Shown piece by piece: positions 8,147 through 18,022 of a DNA stretch of 46,014 bases. The DNA is taken from the NCBI GenBank assembly GCA_002728715.1, contig PBVQ01000028.1, positions 1 through 46,014 on the forward strand, in the 5' to 3' direction. A program made the translations under genes and the position numbers. The notes under the pieces are model-generated. The model was not told the DNA's origin. It did no database searches and saw only the letters and a program-made list of their open reading frames with translations. The DNA comes from Dehalococcoidia bacterium. Lineage in GTDB: Bacteria; Chloroflexota; Dehalococcoidia; Lucifugimonadales; Lucifugimonadaceae. How positions within the stretch are numbered: the first letter of the stretch is position 1; each line of letters begins with the position of its first letter.

Positions 8147-9019
8147 ATGTTTTATAGAAAATTTTTAAGTACAGGTGATAATCTTTCCATTATAGGTTTT
8201 GGTGGAATAGTACTAAAAGACGAGACCTCATTTGATGCATCTAAATATGTATCCTATGCTTATGATAATGGGGTCAATTATTTCGATGTCGCACCTGCTT
8301 ATGGTAATGCTGAAGAAAAATTAGGACCAGCTTTATATCCATATAGAAAAAATGTTTTTTTAGCTTGTAAAACAGGAAAAAGAAACTATAGTGATGCTAA
8401 AAAAGAACTTCTTCAATCCTTACGTAATCTAAAAACAGATTATCTTGACTTATATCAGATGCACTCAGTATCTTCAGAAGAAGACTTTCAGAATATTATT
8501 AAAAATGATGGTGTTCTTCAACTCTTAATAGAAATGAAAGAAAAGGGCATAATTAGAAATATTGGATTTTCAGCTCACTCATCGAAAATAGGTGTTAAGC
8601 TTTTAGATTATTTTGATTTTGATTCCATACTTTTTCCTCTAAATTTCACTACATGGTATCAGGGTGGGTTTGGAAAAGATTTACTAAATAAATCTATAGA
8701 AACTAACACAACCAGACTTGGTCTAAAACCTGGTGCTTCTAATGCATTATCACTTGATACTATTAACTGTAAGCCATCAAAAAATGTCAAGAGAATTAGA
8801 GATAAATGTTGGTACGCGCCCTTAGAAGATGATGAGATCCTAAAAATTGCATATAAATGGGCGTTATCTCAATCCGTTACATCTGTTTTACCTCCAGGAG
8901 AGTTTGATCTTTGGAAAAAAGCCTTAGAAATTGTTATGGACTTTAAGCCAATTAATGATGAAGAATTAAAAATATTGAAGGATTCTTCAGAAAATAAATT
9001 ACCACTGTTTACTTTATGA
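8147..9019 (+). CDS. Aldo/keto reductase family oxidoreductase
   Basis: NAD(P)H-dependent TIM-barrel reductase of unknown carbonyl substrate. The catalytic tetrad is visible: Asp47 (FDVAPAYG), Tyr52, Lys75 (ACKTGKR) and His106 (YQMHS). Spacing is normal, and 290 residues is slightly short for the family. The family's NIGFSAHS-type strand is present (RNIGFSAHSSKIG), as is the late WALSQSVTSVLPPGE cofactor strand. The start ATG is preceded by a purine-rich AGGATAAAG. It is a single gene, divergent from guaC, and its stop overlaps the MFS pseudogene by 6 bases. I see no context that fixes a substrate. Confidence 0.88.
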   Translation: MFYRKFLSTGDNLSIIGFGGIVLKDETSFDASKYVSYAYDNGVNYFDVAPAYGNAEEKLGPALYPYRKNVFLACKTGKRNYSDAKKELLQSLRNLKTDYLDLYQMHSVSSEEDFQNIIKNDGVLQLLIEMKEKGIIRNIGFSAHSSKIGVKLLDYFDFDSILFPLNFTTWYQGGFGKDLLNKSIETNTTRLGLKPGASNALSLDTINCKPSKNVKRIRDKCWYAPLEDDEILKIAYKWALSQSVTSVLPPGEFDLWKKALEIVMDFKPINDEELKILKDSSENKLPLFTL

Positions 9020-10276
9020 ATTTTTTGATTTGCCTATAAATAATACGCCAATAGCAGAGATTGGAGGTAAAATCATAAACATATATAAACCTGAATTATA
9101 ACTTCCTGTTGAATCATAAATCATTGATAATGGTAAAGGGCCTGCTGCAGCTAGAGACATACCAATAAAATTACTGAAACCTCTAATACTACCTAAGTAC
9201 TTTCTTCCAAAATATAATGGCCATATTGCTTGTCCAGTATTCATCAAAAGCCCAATTTGTAATCCTAGTAATATTCCATATAAATATCCTAAAAATAATG
9301 TATCAAGAATAGATAAAAGGTAAAGAGTAAAAAAAACTAAAACCTGACCAATAATCAATATTTTTCTTGGGTCTAAAATATTATTAAGTATTCCCGAAAT
9401 AAATTGACCAAAAATCATTGATGGAGCTACGGTTGCAAATATACTAGCAGCTTCTGTTATTCCGATACCTTTTTGTGAAAAGATTGAAACTTGATGGTAC
9501 ATTATTCCAGTATGTATTGGTGAACCCGACATTATTGCAATTACTATGAACCAAAATTTTTTCGTCTTGACTGCGTTTGATAATTTCCAAGAATATTCTC
9601 CTATGTTTTTTGCATCATAATTAGTTGGAATTTTGGTTTTTGTCTTTTAATCCAAGAATCTATAAGGTTTAATAAATATAATTACTGGGAAAATTAGTAT
9701 TAAAGAGGCGGTAAGACCTAGAAATAACCAAGCATTTCTCCATCCTAAATTTTCAATTAATAAAGCTGCGTAAACAGGGAAAAAACCACTTGACGCCGAG
9801 ATCCCTAATCCCATGATGGCTAATGCTAAGGCTCTTTTTTTTGTGAACCAAATAGACACCAATGTTGACGGTATAAGACTTAGTGCACCTTGCCCCATAG
9901 TTCTCATTATCGCAAAGCAAAATAAGAGTTCAATAGAGCTACTTACTTTTGATAACCAAAAACACCCCAAAAAAAGAAAAATGCAAACTAATATTAGTAT
10001 ATATTTTGGATTAGATTTATCAAGAATCTTTCCTAAAAACACCATTGCTACTGAAGCAAATAATGAACCAAATAAATATGATGTGGCGACATTAGTTGAT
10101 GTAATTTCTAATTCATCTATGAAAGAATTTTGAAAAATACTAAATGTAAAAGTTTGCCCAGGTCCTGACGAGAAATTAGCTAAAGTACATACGGCTAGAA
10201 TCACCCAACCATAATAGAAGTTTTTATTATATAAATTTAATATTTTCAAAACATTTTTGGGATATAATTTTAACAA
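9014..10276 (-). pseudogene. MFS transporter interrupted by one in-frame stop codon
   Basis: Two open segments read in the same frame are separated only by TAA at 9647-9649. The first (10276-9647, 209 residues) carries the N-terminal six-helix half, starting with a YGWVILAVCTLANFSSGPGQ helix typical of OFA/monocarboxylate-like MFS proteins. Past the stop the frame continues without interruption as KTKTKIPTNYDAKNIGEYS and then the second six-helix half down to 9014. The whole is 420 codons, a normal MFS length, and the stop falls in the loop between helices 6 and 7. No good internal start lies before helix 7; the first ATG (9532) would cut into that helix. Either a recent nonsense mutation or a sequencing error; a split two-protein transporter is less likely. 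Confidence 0.85.
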
Positions 10277-10301
10277 TTGTTAAATTAAATAGAGGTTTGT
10301 T

Positions 10302-12767
10302 TTGATTAAAAGTATAGTAAAATTTAGTGGTTCACGTCCTTATTATGTAATAGCCATTTGGATTATTTTAATGGTTGTTGCAGCTGGATTATCTCAAGAG
10401 TACCTTGATAGTGCATTAAGTAGTAACGGGCAGGGAGCTACTACAGATCTAGAATATATTCTTGCTAACAAATTACAAGACGAAAAAATGTCTTCAAATC
10501 CAGAGAGTAAAAAATTTATTGATGGCTTACTTGTTATAGAATCATCTTCCCAAAAAGAAGAATCTTCTGATCAGAGTGATTCTCGAAATGAACAAGAATC
10601 ATCTGGTGAAGTTCAATATGCTTCAGAATCTGTAATTATTACATCTTCAAAATTCAAATACCCATCTGAAGAATACAATGCTGTTATGCAGAAATATCTG
10701 GGTGAACTTCAAACTAAATTTAATTTGGACCCACAGATTATTTCTCAGTATTCTAATTTAGAACAAATGCCGGGATTTGGTACTTATTTTGGACCATCAC
10801 CGGATTTGACTTCTATGAGCATACCGATATATTTTATGCAAGAAGAATTTATTTCATCTTTCATAAAATTTAATCAAGAATTCTCGGATGAAAATTTTCA
10901 ATTTTATCTTGTTGGTGAAGATACGATAAATTATACTTTTGCTCACCTAGCAGAGGAAGATTTACTTACTGGTGAGACTATAGGTATTTCCGTTGCATTG
11001 ATAATCCTAGCTGTTATTTTTGGATATGTTACCTCTGCTATTATCCCAATAATTTTAGCTATAGTAGCTATTTTTGTTTCGTTGGGAATTGTTTCAGTAA
11101 TTGGCCAGGTAGTTGATTTAAATGACTTTGTTCCAAATATTATTGCAATGATGGGATTAGCTGTAGGTATAGATTATTGTCTTTTTATTCTTTCCAGATA
11201 TAGAGAAGATAGAGCTTTAGGATTAGAAAAACAAGATGCGATAGTCAGTTCTGGTTCAACTGCAGGACGCGCTGTAGTATTCAGTGGAATTACAGTTGTC
11301 TTTGCATTAATAGGAATGTTTATAATCCCAGAGAAAACTTTTCAGGCATTTGGTGTTGGAGCTATACTTGTTGTTTTTGTTGCTGTATTTGCTGGTATAA
11401 GTTTTTTACCTGCAATAATAGGAATACTTGGCGATAAAGTAGATAGTGTATACGTACCTAAAAGATTTGCAATTCTACTCTACTTATTATTCTTTTTAGG
11501 AATAGCATTAACTCAAGGAGTGGGCCCTCAGGTATTAATAGCTGCAATAGGTGTAATGTTATTTTTAGTTTTGATTTCTATTTTCAAAAAACTCCCTGTA
11601 GTAAACCTTAGAGTTTTTGATGACCCCAAAGAAGTTAAGGATGATGAAACTGGCATATGGAATACTATAACTATTCAAGTAATGAAAAGGCCTGGAATAA
11701 GTATGGCTTTAGCTACTATATTTTTATTAGTTTTATCATATTTTTATCTAGATATTGAAAAAGGTACAAGCGGTATATCTGTTCTTCCGGACGATGAACC
11801 AGCTAAGATAGGGTTTAATTTATTAAATGAAAAATGGGGTTATGGTTCTAATGAAACTGCTAATATACATATTGAAGCAGATACATCATCACCAGAATTA
11901 TTAAGTTCATTACAAATTCTAGAAAAAAGTATTAATGATGACCGTGGTTTCTTAAAGCCAGAAATCCTTTTATTCCCATCAGTTGATTTTATTGAAATAC
12001 AATCAAGAGTTCCTGGTGATCCAAATGGAATGGAATCACTGAATTCAATCAGAAGATTAAGAAATGAAATAATTCCTTCATCTTTTTCAAATATGAGTGA
12101 GGGTTCATATACTGTTTATGTTGGTGGGGCTTCAGCAGCTACTGTAGATTCTGTAAAGACAACAGATGATTATTTTCCTATAGTATTAGGATTAGTACTA
12201 AGTCTAAGTTTGATACTTTTACTTCTTGCCTTTAGGTCTATAACAATAGCATTTGCATCAATAATAATGAACTTGCTTTCAGTTGGCGCAGCCTATGGAT
12301 TATTAGTCTTGGTATTCCAAAAAGGTTTCTTAATTGATTTTTTTGGATTTCAGCAAGTTGATCAATTAGAATTCTGGTTGCCATTATTCATGTTTAGCAT
12401 ATTATTTGGTTTATCTATGGATTATCATGTTTTTATGTTAAGTAGAATCAAAGAACGTTATGATGAAACTAAGTCTTCTGATGAATCTGTAGCATTTGGG
12501 TTGAGAAAAACTGCTAGTATAATCACTGGGGCAGCCTTGATTATGGTTGCAGTTTTTGGAGGTTTTGCATTAGGAAAAATTGCTTTCTTTCAATCGATGG
12601 GATTTGGTCTAGGTGCAGCCGTACTTATTGATGCAACAATTGTTCGGTCAATTCTAGTCCCAAGTGTTATGAAACTACTTGGTGAAAAAGCTTGGTATCT
12701 TCCCTCTTGGTTAGAATGGATACCAAATATATCTATTGAGGGTACCCCTGAAAACCAAAATAGTTAA
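10302..12767 (+). CDS. MMPL/RND-family membrane exporter
   Basis: Large inner-membrane transporter of the MmpL/YdfJ type, with 821 residues and the duplicated layout: one helix, an extracytoplasmic domain, five helices, then the same again. Helix motifs GLAVGIDYCLFILSRYRE in the first half and GLSMDYHVFMLSRIKERY in the second carry the conserved Asp and Tyr of the proton relay. The first external loop has a Ser/Glu/Gln-rich stretch that is probably disordered. Exported cargo for this family is lipids, drugs or siderophores; nothing here fixes it. The start is TTG 10302 with AGAGG six bases upstream. Only 25 bases separate it from the divergent MFS pseudogene. Confidence 0.9.
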   Translation: MIKSIVKFSGSRPYYVIAIWIILMVVAAGLSQEYLDSALSSNGQGATTDLEYILANKLQDEKMSSNPESKKFIDGLLVIESSSQKEESSDQSDSRNEQESSGEVQYASESVIITSSKFKYPSEEYNAVMQKYLGELQTKFNLDPQIISQYSNLEQMPGFGTYFGPSPDLTSMSIPIYFMQEEFISSFIKFNQEFSDENFQFYLVGEDTINYTFAHLAEEDLLTGETIGISVALIILAVIFGYVTSAIIPIILAIVAIFVSLGIVSVIGQVVDLNDFVPNIIAMMGLAVGIDYCLFILSRYREDRALGLEKQDAIVSSGSTAGRAVVFSGITVVFALIGMFIIPEKTFQAFGVGAILVVFVAVFAGISFLPAIIGILGDKVDSVYVPKRFAILLYLLFFLGIALTQGVGPQVLIAAIGVMLFLVLISIFKKLPVVNLRVFDDPKEVKDDETGIWNTITIQVMKRPGISMALATIFLLVLSYFYLDIEKGTSGISVLPDDEPAKIGFNLLNEKWGYGSNETANIHIEADTSSPELLSSLQILEKSINDDRGFLKPEILLFPSVDFIEIQSRVPGDPNGMESLNSIRRLRNEIIPSSFSNMSEGSYTVYVGGASAATVDSVKTTDDYFPIVLGLVLSLSLILLLLAFRSITIAFASIIMNLLSVGAAYGLLVLVFQKGFLIDFFGFQQVDQLEFWLPLFMFSILFGLSMDYHVFMLSRIKERYDETKSSDESVAFGLRKTASIITGAALIMVAVFGGFALGKIAFFQSMGFGLGAAVLIDATIVRSILVPSVMKLLGEKAWYLPSWLEWIPNISIEGTPENQNS

Positions 12768-12863
12768 AAATTATTATTATTTTTGTAATTTGGTATTTAA
12801 TTTATTCAACTAATAATTTATCTTAAACATACATTTATATTTATTATTAGTAAAGGATGAAAA

Positions 12864-14018
12864 ATGAAAATCACATCTGTGACTCCATGGTTATTATTAT
12901 CCCCTGCGGCATACAATTTCGGGCGTCCAGGTGAATATATTTTTGTAGAAGTTAAAACTGATGAAAATATTACGGGCTGGGGCGAAGTAACTACCACTCA
13001 TCCTGCAGCAAATCGAGCAATTTGTGCAATATTACAACAATTAGATCAAATTATTGTTGGTGAAAACCCTCTCCATATAGAAAAAATTTGGAATAAAATT
13101 TTCAGAAGATTTACATATATGGGTTCAAGGGGGGCTTCAACCAATGCAATTAGTGGTGTTGATATAGCTTTATGGGATATATTTGGGAAAGTTCATAATG
13201 AACCAATCTATAATTTACTTGGTGGACCTATACGCGAAAATATAGAACTTTACACTCATCCAGATCCCGGCATTGGACCTGATGAAGCTAAAAAACAAGC
13301 CAAAGCAATTGCTGATTCTGGTCATACTGCAATGAAGTTTGATCCATTTCCTGGATTTGAAGATGAAAAAAACGGTTATTTATCTGGAAAAATGGATATT
13401 AGAGGTGAGTCTATTGGAGTTGAGATCACTGAAGCTATGCGTGAGGGTGCTGGACCAGATATGGAATTATTGATTGATGCACACGGAAGATTTGATGTCC
13501 CTACATCAGTTAGATTAGCTAATAGTGTTGAACATGTTGGGATTCATTGGTGGGAAGAACCTGTACCAGTAGAAAGTAATCATGCCTTACAAAACGTAAG
13601 AGATCAAATTGATATTCCGATTTCTGTTGGTGAAAGACTGCATACTCGATGGGAATTTGTGGATGTACTAGAAAACAACCTAACAGACTTTCTAATGCCT
13701 GATGTGACATGGGTTGGCGGAATAACTGAATTGAAAAAAGTTTCAACAATGTCTGAAGCTTACTACATACCTATTTCACCCCATGATGCAAGTGGTCCAA
13801 TAAATGTACTTGCTGGTGCTCATGTTATGATGACTGTACCTAATTTTTATAAGTTAGAAACAGCAAGGCATAGACTAAATGCATATGATATTTTCATGGA
13901 AAAACCATTAAATGTTCAAAATGGTAGACTACTTTTACCTGAAGAACCAGGCTTAGGAATCGAGATGAATATGGATTACTTAAGAGCAAATTCACACGAA
14001 CAGTTTAGAGGAGTTTAG
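12864..14018 (+). CDS. Enolase-superfamily sugar-acid dehydratase (galactonate dehydratase-like)
   Basis: First gene of an eight-gene operon; probably dehydrates an aldonic acid to a 2-keto-3-deoxy acid. At 384 residues it is the usual length. Barrel residues in order: Lys158 (AMKFD), Asp205 and His207 (IDAHGRF), Glu231 (WWEEP), Glu257 (VGERLHTRW) and His307 (PHDASGP). This is the galactonate-dehydratase pattern in which His207 would act as the acid and His307 as the base. It resembles the lone paralogue at 162-1481 but lacks its long tail. The start ATG has an AAAGGA site upstream, and an RhmD-like gene begins two bases after its stop, so the two may act on different sugar acids of one polymer. 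Confidence 0.9.
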   Translation: MKITSVTPWLLLSPAAYNFGRPGEYIFVEVKTDENITGWGEVTTTHPAANRAICAILQQLDQIIVGENPLHIEKIWNKIFRRFTYMGSRGASTNAISGVDIALWDIFGKVHNEPIYNLLGGPIRENIELYTHPDPGIGPDEAKKQAKAIADSGHTAMKFDPFPGFEDEKNGYLSGKMDIRGESIGVEITEAMREGAGPDMELLIDAHGRFDVPTSVRLANSVEHVGIHWWEEPVPVESNHALQNVRDQIDIPISVGERLHTRWEFVDVLENNLTDFLMPDVTWVGGITELKKVSTMSEAYYIPISPHDASGPINVLAGAHVMMTVPNFYKLETARHRLNAYDIFMEKPLNVQNGRLLLPEEPGLGIEMNMDYLRANSHEQFRGV

Positions 14019-14019
14019 C

Positions 14020-15216
14020 TTGAAAATTGTTTCAGTTAAGGCCTTTGAAATTGATCTAATTCCAAATATTAAGTCAAAGCCAAGATACAAGAAAATTACA
14101 TCTGAATTTGGCCGAGAATTTGATGGGTTTACCTCACCTATGCAAAAATATTCTCACCTAAAAAGATCTGATTGGTCATTAGAAGAAAAAAGACTTGGAT
14201 GCATTATTACTGCTGAAGATGGAACTTGGGGTTTTGGAACAACTATACATAGTGAATTGACTATGCCAATAATTAATAATCATCTTGCTAAATTAATTGA
14301 AGGTGAAAATGTTATGGCAACGGAGAAGATGTGGGATATGATGCAAAAGTCAACTTCTTTCTATGGGACTGCAGGTTTGCCTAGTTACGCTATAAGTGCT
14401 GTCGATAATGCTCTTTGGGATCTAAAAGGAAAAATTCTCAAGGTTCCAGTTTATGAATTAATTGGTGGTCCTCAGAAAGATAAAATTTTTGTATATGCTA
14501 GTAATACTGATTTTTCATATGGTACTAAAAATACAATAGATTGGTTTTTAGAACTGGGATTTAAAGCTATCAAATTATTCTTAAGAGAAGGATCTGATAC
14601 TGGTCTAGAGGGCATAAATAGAAGCGTTGAATTGGTTGCCCAGACAAGAGAACAAGTTGGAGATAGTATTGAAATAGCACTTGATGCCTGGATGTCATTA
14701 GATGTAGATTATGCAACCAGATTAGTAGAAGCTTTGAGACCGTATAAAATTAAGTGGCTTGAGGATTATATGATTCCAGAAAGTACAGAAAATTATTTTA
14801 ATCTTAGAAATAGAGTTCCATATCAAACTCTTGCTACAGGTGAACATTGGTATTCAACTCACCCATTTGCATTTGCAGCAAGTCATGGATTGGTAGATAT
14901 TTTCCAACCTGACCTAAGCTGGGTTGGAGGGCTAACTGCAGGTATAAAAATCTGTAATATTGCACAAGCTCATGGGTTAAGTGTAATACCTCATGCTAGC
15001 TCTAATTATCCATATGGGCAACATTTGGCTTATGCAATGCCTTCTGTAACTTGGGCAGAAAGATCTGAAGGAGTTTCTCCACCAGGAATACCTTTAGAAG
15101 AAATGGTAAGATTACCAGGTACTCCAACGATTAAAGATGGTTATGTTAAACCATCTGATTCTCCAGGATTTGGATTTGAATTTGATTTAGACTGGGTTGA
15201 AAATAGAGCAAAGTAG
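14020..15216 (+). CDS. L-rhamnonate dehydratase-like enolase-superfamily enzyme
   Basis: Probably dehydrates a 6-deoxy sugar acid such as L-rhamnonate to the 2-keto-3-deoxy acid. The stretch LDAWMSLDVDYATRL around Asp222 closely resembles the RhmD segment (CWMSLDVNYATKL), as does QPDLSWVGGLTAGIKI. Metal ligands are Asp222, Glu248 (LEDY) and Glu275 (TGEH); the probable acid/base is His325 (PHASSNY) and Lys185 is on the second strand. Its 398 residues match the family. The start is TTG 14020, one base after the previous stop, with AGAGGAG upstream. Close homologues act on L-rhamnonate, L-lyxonate or L-mannonate, so the substrate remains open. Confidence 0.87.
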   Translation: MKIVSVKAFEIDLIPNIKSKPRYKKITSEFGREFDGFTSPMQKYSHLKRSDWSLEEKRLGCIITAEDGTWGFGTTIHSELTMPIINNHLAKLIEGENVMATEKMWDMMQKSTSFYGTAGLPSYAISAVDNALWDLKGKILKVPVYELIGGPQKDKIFVYASNTDFSYGTKNTIDWFLELGFKAIKLFLREGSDTGLEGINRSVELVAQTREQVGDSIEIALDAWMSLDVDYATRLVEALRPYKIKWLEDYMIPESTENYFNLRNRVPYQTLATGEHWYSTHPFAFAASHGLVDIFQPDLSWVGGLTAGIKICNIAQAHGLSVIPHASSNYPYGQHLAYAMPSVTWAERSEGVSPPGIPLEEMVRLPGTPTIKDGYVKPSDSPGFGFEFDLDWVENRAK

Positions 15217-15222
15217 TTTTTT

Positions 15223-16650
15223 TTGAAAATAGCCTATAAATGGAAAGTATTTTTTGCAATTGGGGTATCTTTATTCACTAGTGTAGCAAGTGTATCAATG
15301 GTTTTTGTTGCGCTTTCAGATATAGCTTATTCTTTTGATAAATCTCTAAAGGATGTTTCACTTGTAGTTATAATTCATGGGCTAACAATTTGTGCATTAA
15401 TATTACCAATGGGACGATTGGCTGATATTGTAGGAAGAAAAAAAATATTTATATTTGGGTTGGTGATTTCTACCTTAGGGTTATTGTTTTCCGCCTACTC
15501 ACCAAGTTTTAGTTTTTTAGTTTTTTCTAGAATTCTTACAGGAGTAGGCAATGCCATGGCTCAATCTGTTGGTACTGCAATGCTTGTATCGGTATTTCCA
15601 AATAATGAAAGAGGCAAAGCTATAGGTAGTCAAACAACTGCTGTATCTATTGGGGCCGCAACTGGTCCTGTAATATCTGGTTTGGTCTTACAATTTTATT
15701 CATGGCAATTTTTATTTTTTTTAACTTTTATTCCTTCATTAATATCTTTGATTTTTAGTTATATGATTATAGATGAAAGTGCAGTAAGTGAAAAAATATC
15801 TAGTAAAAATAATTTCGATTGGATAGGTTCTTTATTATCGGGTATTTTTGTGATTCTATTTATAGGATTAATTATTAATCCTTACGAAATTCCCACAAAC
15901 TCATTTTTATTTTATTCTTTATCATTATTGGTTATATTTTTATTATTATTTTTTATTTTTTGGGAGTTACGTATAGATAATCCAATGCTTCAATTACGCT
16001 TATTTAAAAATTATGTTTTTACAAGTGCAGTTGTTGCAAGATTTTTAGGTTTTTCTGCTACCACAGCTGTAAGAATTTCAATACCAATATATCTAATTAC
16101 TGTAAAAACTATTTCCGAAGCATCTACTGGCATATTTCTATTTTTTTCATCTTTATTTATGGGTATTGCGGCTCAATCAGTTGGAAGATTAGCAGATAAA
16201 TTCTCAGAAAGACCATTCTCAATTTTAGGATTTTTTATCTTGATTCTAACTATAATAAGTTTTTCAACTTTTAATTTATCAACAAATATGATAGTCATAA
16301 GCTTTACTATTATTATAAATGGTTTTGCACAGGGATTATGGAACGTGCCAAATAGTAGTACTATTATGGGTTCAGTACCTTCTAGTTATAGAGGTGTTAT
16401 AGGGGCATTTACAAATCTTACAAGGAATTTCGGGAATGTTTTTGGTCAAGCAGTTATAGCATCAGTGATAGCAGCAGTAATGATTTCAGAAGGTTTTGAC
16501 GTCCCATTAGACGAAATAAAAAATAATCCTGATGCCTTGTTATCTTTCTTAAATGGGTGGCGTTATGCATTTTATTTAATAGCACTGTTTGCTTTTGGTG
16601 GATTATCATTGTCAATATTTACAAAATTTACTAATGAGGAAAGCAAATGA
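15223..16650 (+). CDS. MFS transporter, 14-helix DHA2-like
   Basis: 475-residue polytopic protein of the EmrB/QacA-like (DHA2) group. The motif GRLADIVGRKKIF between helices 2 and 3 and the segment RILTGVGNAMAQSVGTAML with GPVISG later are the usual MFS signatures. Such proteins are often drug exporters, but this one sits between sugar-acid dehydratases and a sulfatase, so uptake of the pathway substrate, or export of a product or sulfate ester, is a better contextual guess. The start is TTG 15223 without a clear ribosome site, so translation is probably coupled to the gene ending at 15216. Its stop overlaps the sulfatase start (ATGA). Confidence 0.85.
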   Translation: MKIAYKWKVFFAIGVSLFTSVASVSMVFVALSDIAYSFDKSLKDVSLVVIIHGLTICALILPMGRLADIVGRKKIFIFGLVISTLGLLFSAYSPSFSFLVFSRILTGVGNAMAQSVGTAMLVSVFPNNERGKAIGSQTTAVSIGAATGPVISGLVLQFYSWQFLFFLTFIPSLISLIFSYMIIDESAVSEKISSKNNFDWIGSLLSGIFVILFIGLIINPYEIPTNSFLFYSLSLLVIFLLLFFIFWELRIDNPMLQLRLFKNYVFTSAVVARFLGFSATTAVRISIPIYLITVKTISEASTGIFLFFSSLFMGIAAQSVGRLADKFSERPFSILGFFILILTIISFSTFNLSTNMIVISFTIIINGFAQGLWNVPNSSTIMGSVPSSYRGVIGAFTNLTRNFGNVFGQAVIASVIAAVMISEGFDVPLDEIKNNPDALLSFLNGWRYAFYLIALFAFGGLSLSIFTKFTNEESK

Positions 16651-18011
16651 AAAAAGACCAACCAAATGTAGTAATATATTTCACAGATGATCAGGGGTAT
16701 GGAGATTTATCCTGTATGGGTGCAAAAGATTTTTCAACTCCAGTTCTAGATAGAATGGCAAATGAAGGAATTAGATTTACTGATTGGTATTCAAATAGCC
16801 CTGTTTGTTCTCCTTCAAGAGCTTCTTTATTGTCTGGTAAATATCCAAGTAGGGCAGGAGTTAGATCTATATTGAGAGGACATCGAACTGCTACAGGACT
16901 TCCTCCATCAACAAAAACTATCGCATCTGTTCTAAAATCTAATGGTTATCAAACAGCTATAACAGGAAAATGGCATTTAGGTCTCAAGGATGAATGTAGA
17001 CCTCACAACCATGGATTTGACAAAACATTCGGTTTTTTTGCTGGCTGTATTGATTTTTATTCACATATATTTTATTGGGGAGCTAATAGGCCTGGTCCTA
17101 GCTTAAATCCTACTCATGATTTATGGGAAGATAATACTGAAATATGGAAAAATGGTGAATACTTTACTGAATTGATAGCGGATAAAGCGATTGAATATTT
17201 GAGAGAAATGAAAAAAAATAATAAACCTTTCTTCTTATACGTACCTTTTAATGCCCCTCATTATCCAATGCATGCACCCCAAAAATATATGGACAGATTT
17301 CCAAATTTACCCTGGGATAGACAGGTTATGGCTGCTATGATTAGTGCTGTTGATGATTCTATCGGAAGAATACAAGATGAAATGGAAAGATTAGGGTTTG
17401 CAGAGAATACTTTATCTTTTTTTACATCTGATAACGGTCCTTCTAGAGAATCAAGAAATTGGTTAGACGGTAATCAAGACCCATACTATGGAGGTACGGC
17501 TGGAAAATTAAAAGGGCATAAGTTTAGCCTATTTGATGGAGGAATCAAAGAACCAGCTATTATGCATTGGCCAGGAAAAATCACTCCAGGTCAAGTATCG
17601 TCAGAGATTTGTGCTTCTATGGATGTTTTTCCAACTATACTTGATGCTGCAGGAATTGATATAGATATAAATATTGATGGCATAAGTCTAATTCCTCATG
17701 TCGTAAATAATGAGAAAAATCCTCTAAGACCAATATTTTGGGAGATGGAAAATCAAAAAGCTGTTAGAAAAGGTAAATGGAAATTAGTTTTAGATGGTCA
17801 ACTAGTTGAAAATGAATCTCCTATTGCTAAAATACATTTATCTGACTTAGAGTCCGATCCAGGAGAAAAAATCAATCTAGCTGATAGTGAACCAGAAATA
17901 AGAGATGAATTACATAATTTACTTACTGATTGGATTTCAGGTATAGAAGATGAATGGAAAAGAAACTTCTCTGATCTTGATTATGAATATGTAGCTCATG
18001 GAATGGTATAA
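16647..18011 (+). CDS. Type I sulfatase (formylglycine-dependent), predicted cytoplasmic
   Basis: Hydrolyses a sulfate ester after Cys54 is converted to formylglycine; the signature is CSPSRASLLSGKYPSRAG at 54-71. Metal-binding Asp14-Asp15 (FTDDQGYGD), Lys108 and His110 (TGKWHLG), His205 (APHYPMH), Asp262-Asn263 (TSDNG) and Lys292 (KGHKF) complete the active site. It has no signal peptide: the protein begins MKKDQPNVVIYFTDDQ, so it should act inside the cell on an imported sulfated compound. The 454-residue length is normal. It overlaps the MFS gene by four bases and precedes a cupin. A formylglycine-generating enzyme must be encoded elsewhere. Confidence 0.92.
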   Translation: MKKDQPNVVIYFTDDQGYGDLSCMGAKDFSTPVLDRMANEGIRFTDWYSNSPVCSPSRASLLSGKYPSRAGVRSILRGHRTATGLPPSTKTIASVLKSNGYQTAITGKWHLGLKDECRPHNHGFDKTFGFFAGCIDFYSHIFYWGANRPGPSLNPTHDLWEDNTEIWKNGEYFTELIADKAIEYLREMKKNNKPFFLYVPFNAPHYPMHAPQKYMDRFPNLPWDRQVMAAMISAVDDSIGRIQDEMERLGFAENTLSFFTSDNGPSRESRNWLDGNQDPYYGGTAGKLKGHKFSLFDGGIKEPAIMHWPGKITPGQVSSEICASMDVFPTILDAAGIDIDINIDGISLIPHVVNNEKNPLRPIFWEMENQKAVRKGKWKLVLDGQLVENESPIAKIHLSDLESDPGEKINLADSEPEIRDELHNLLTDWISGIEDEWKRNFSDLDYEYVAHGMV

Positions 18012-18022
18012 AGGAGAATAAT

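Noticed and set aside
9647-9649. Stop-codon reassignment at the TAA in the MFS gene
   Set aside because: TAA ends other genes in the window normally, such as guaC's neighbours, rpiB and gnd.
10140-10460. Plus-strand reading frames inside the MFS and minus-strand genes
   Set aside because: They have no ribosome sites, lack family motifs and lie antisense to clear genes; they are shadows.
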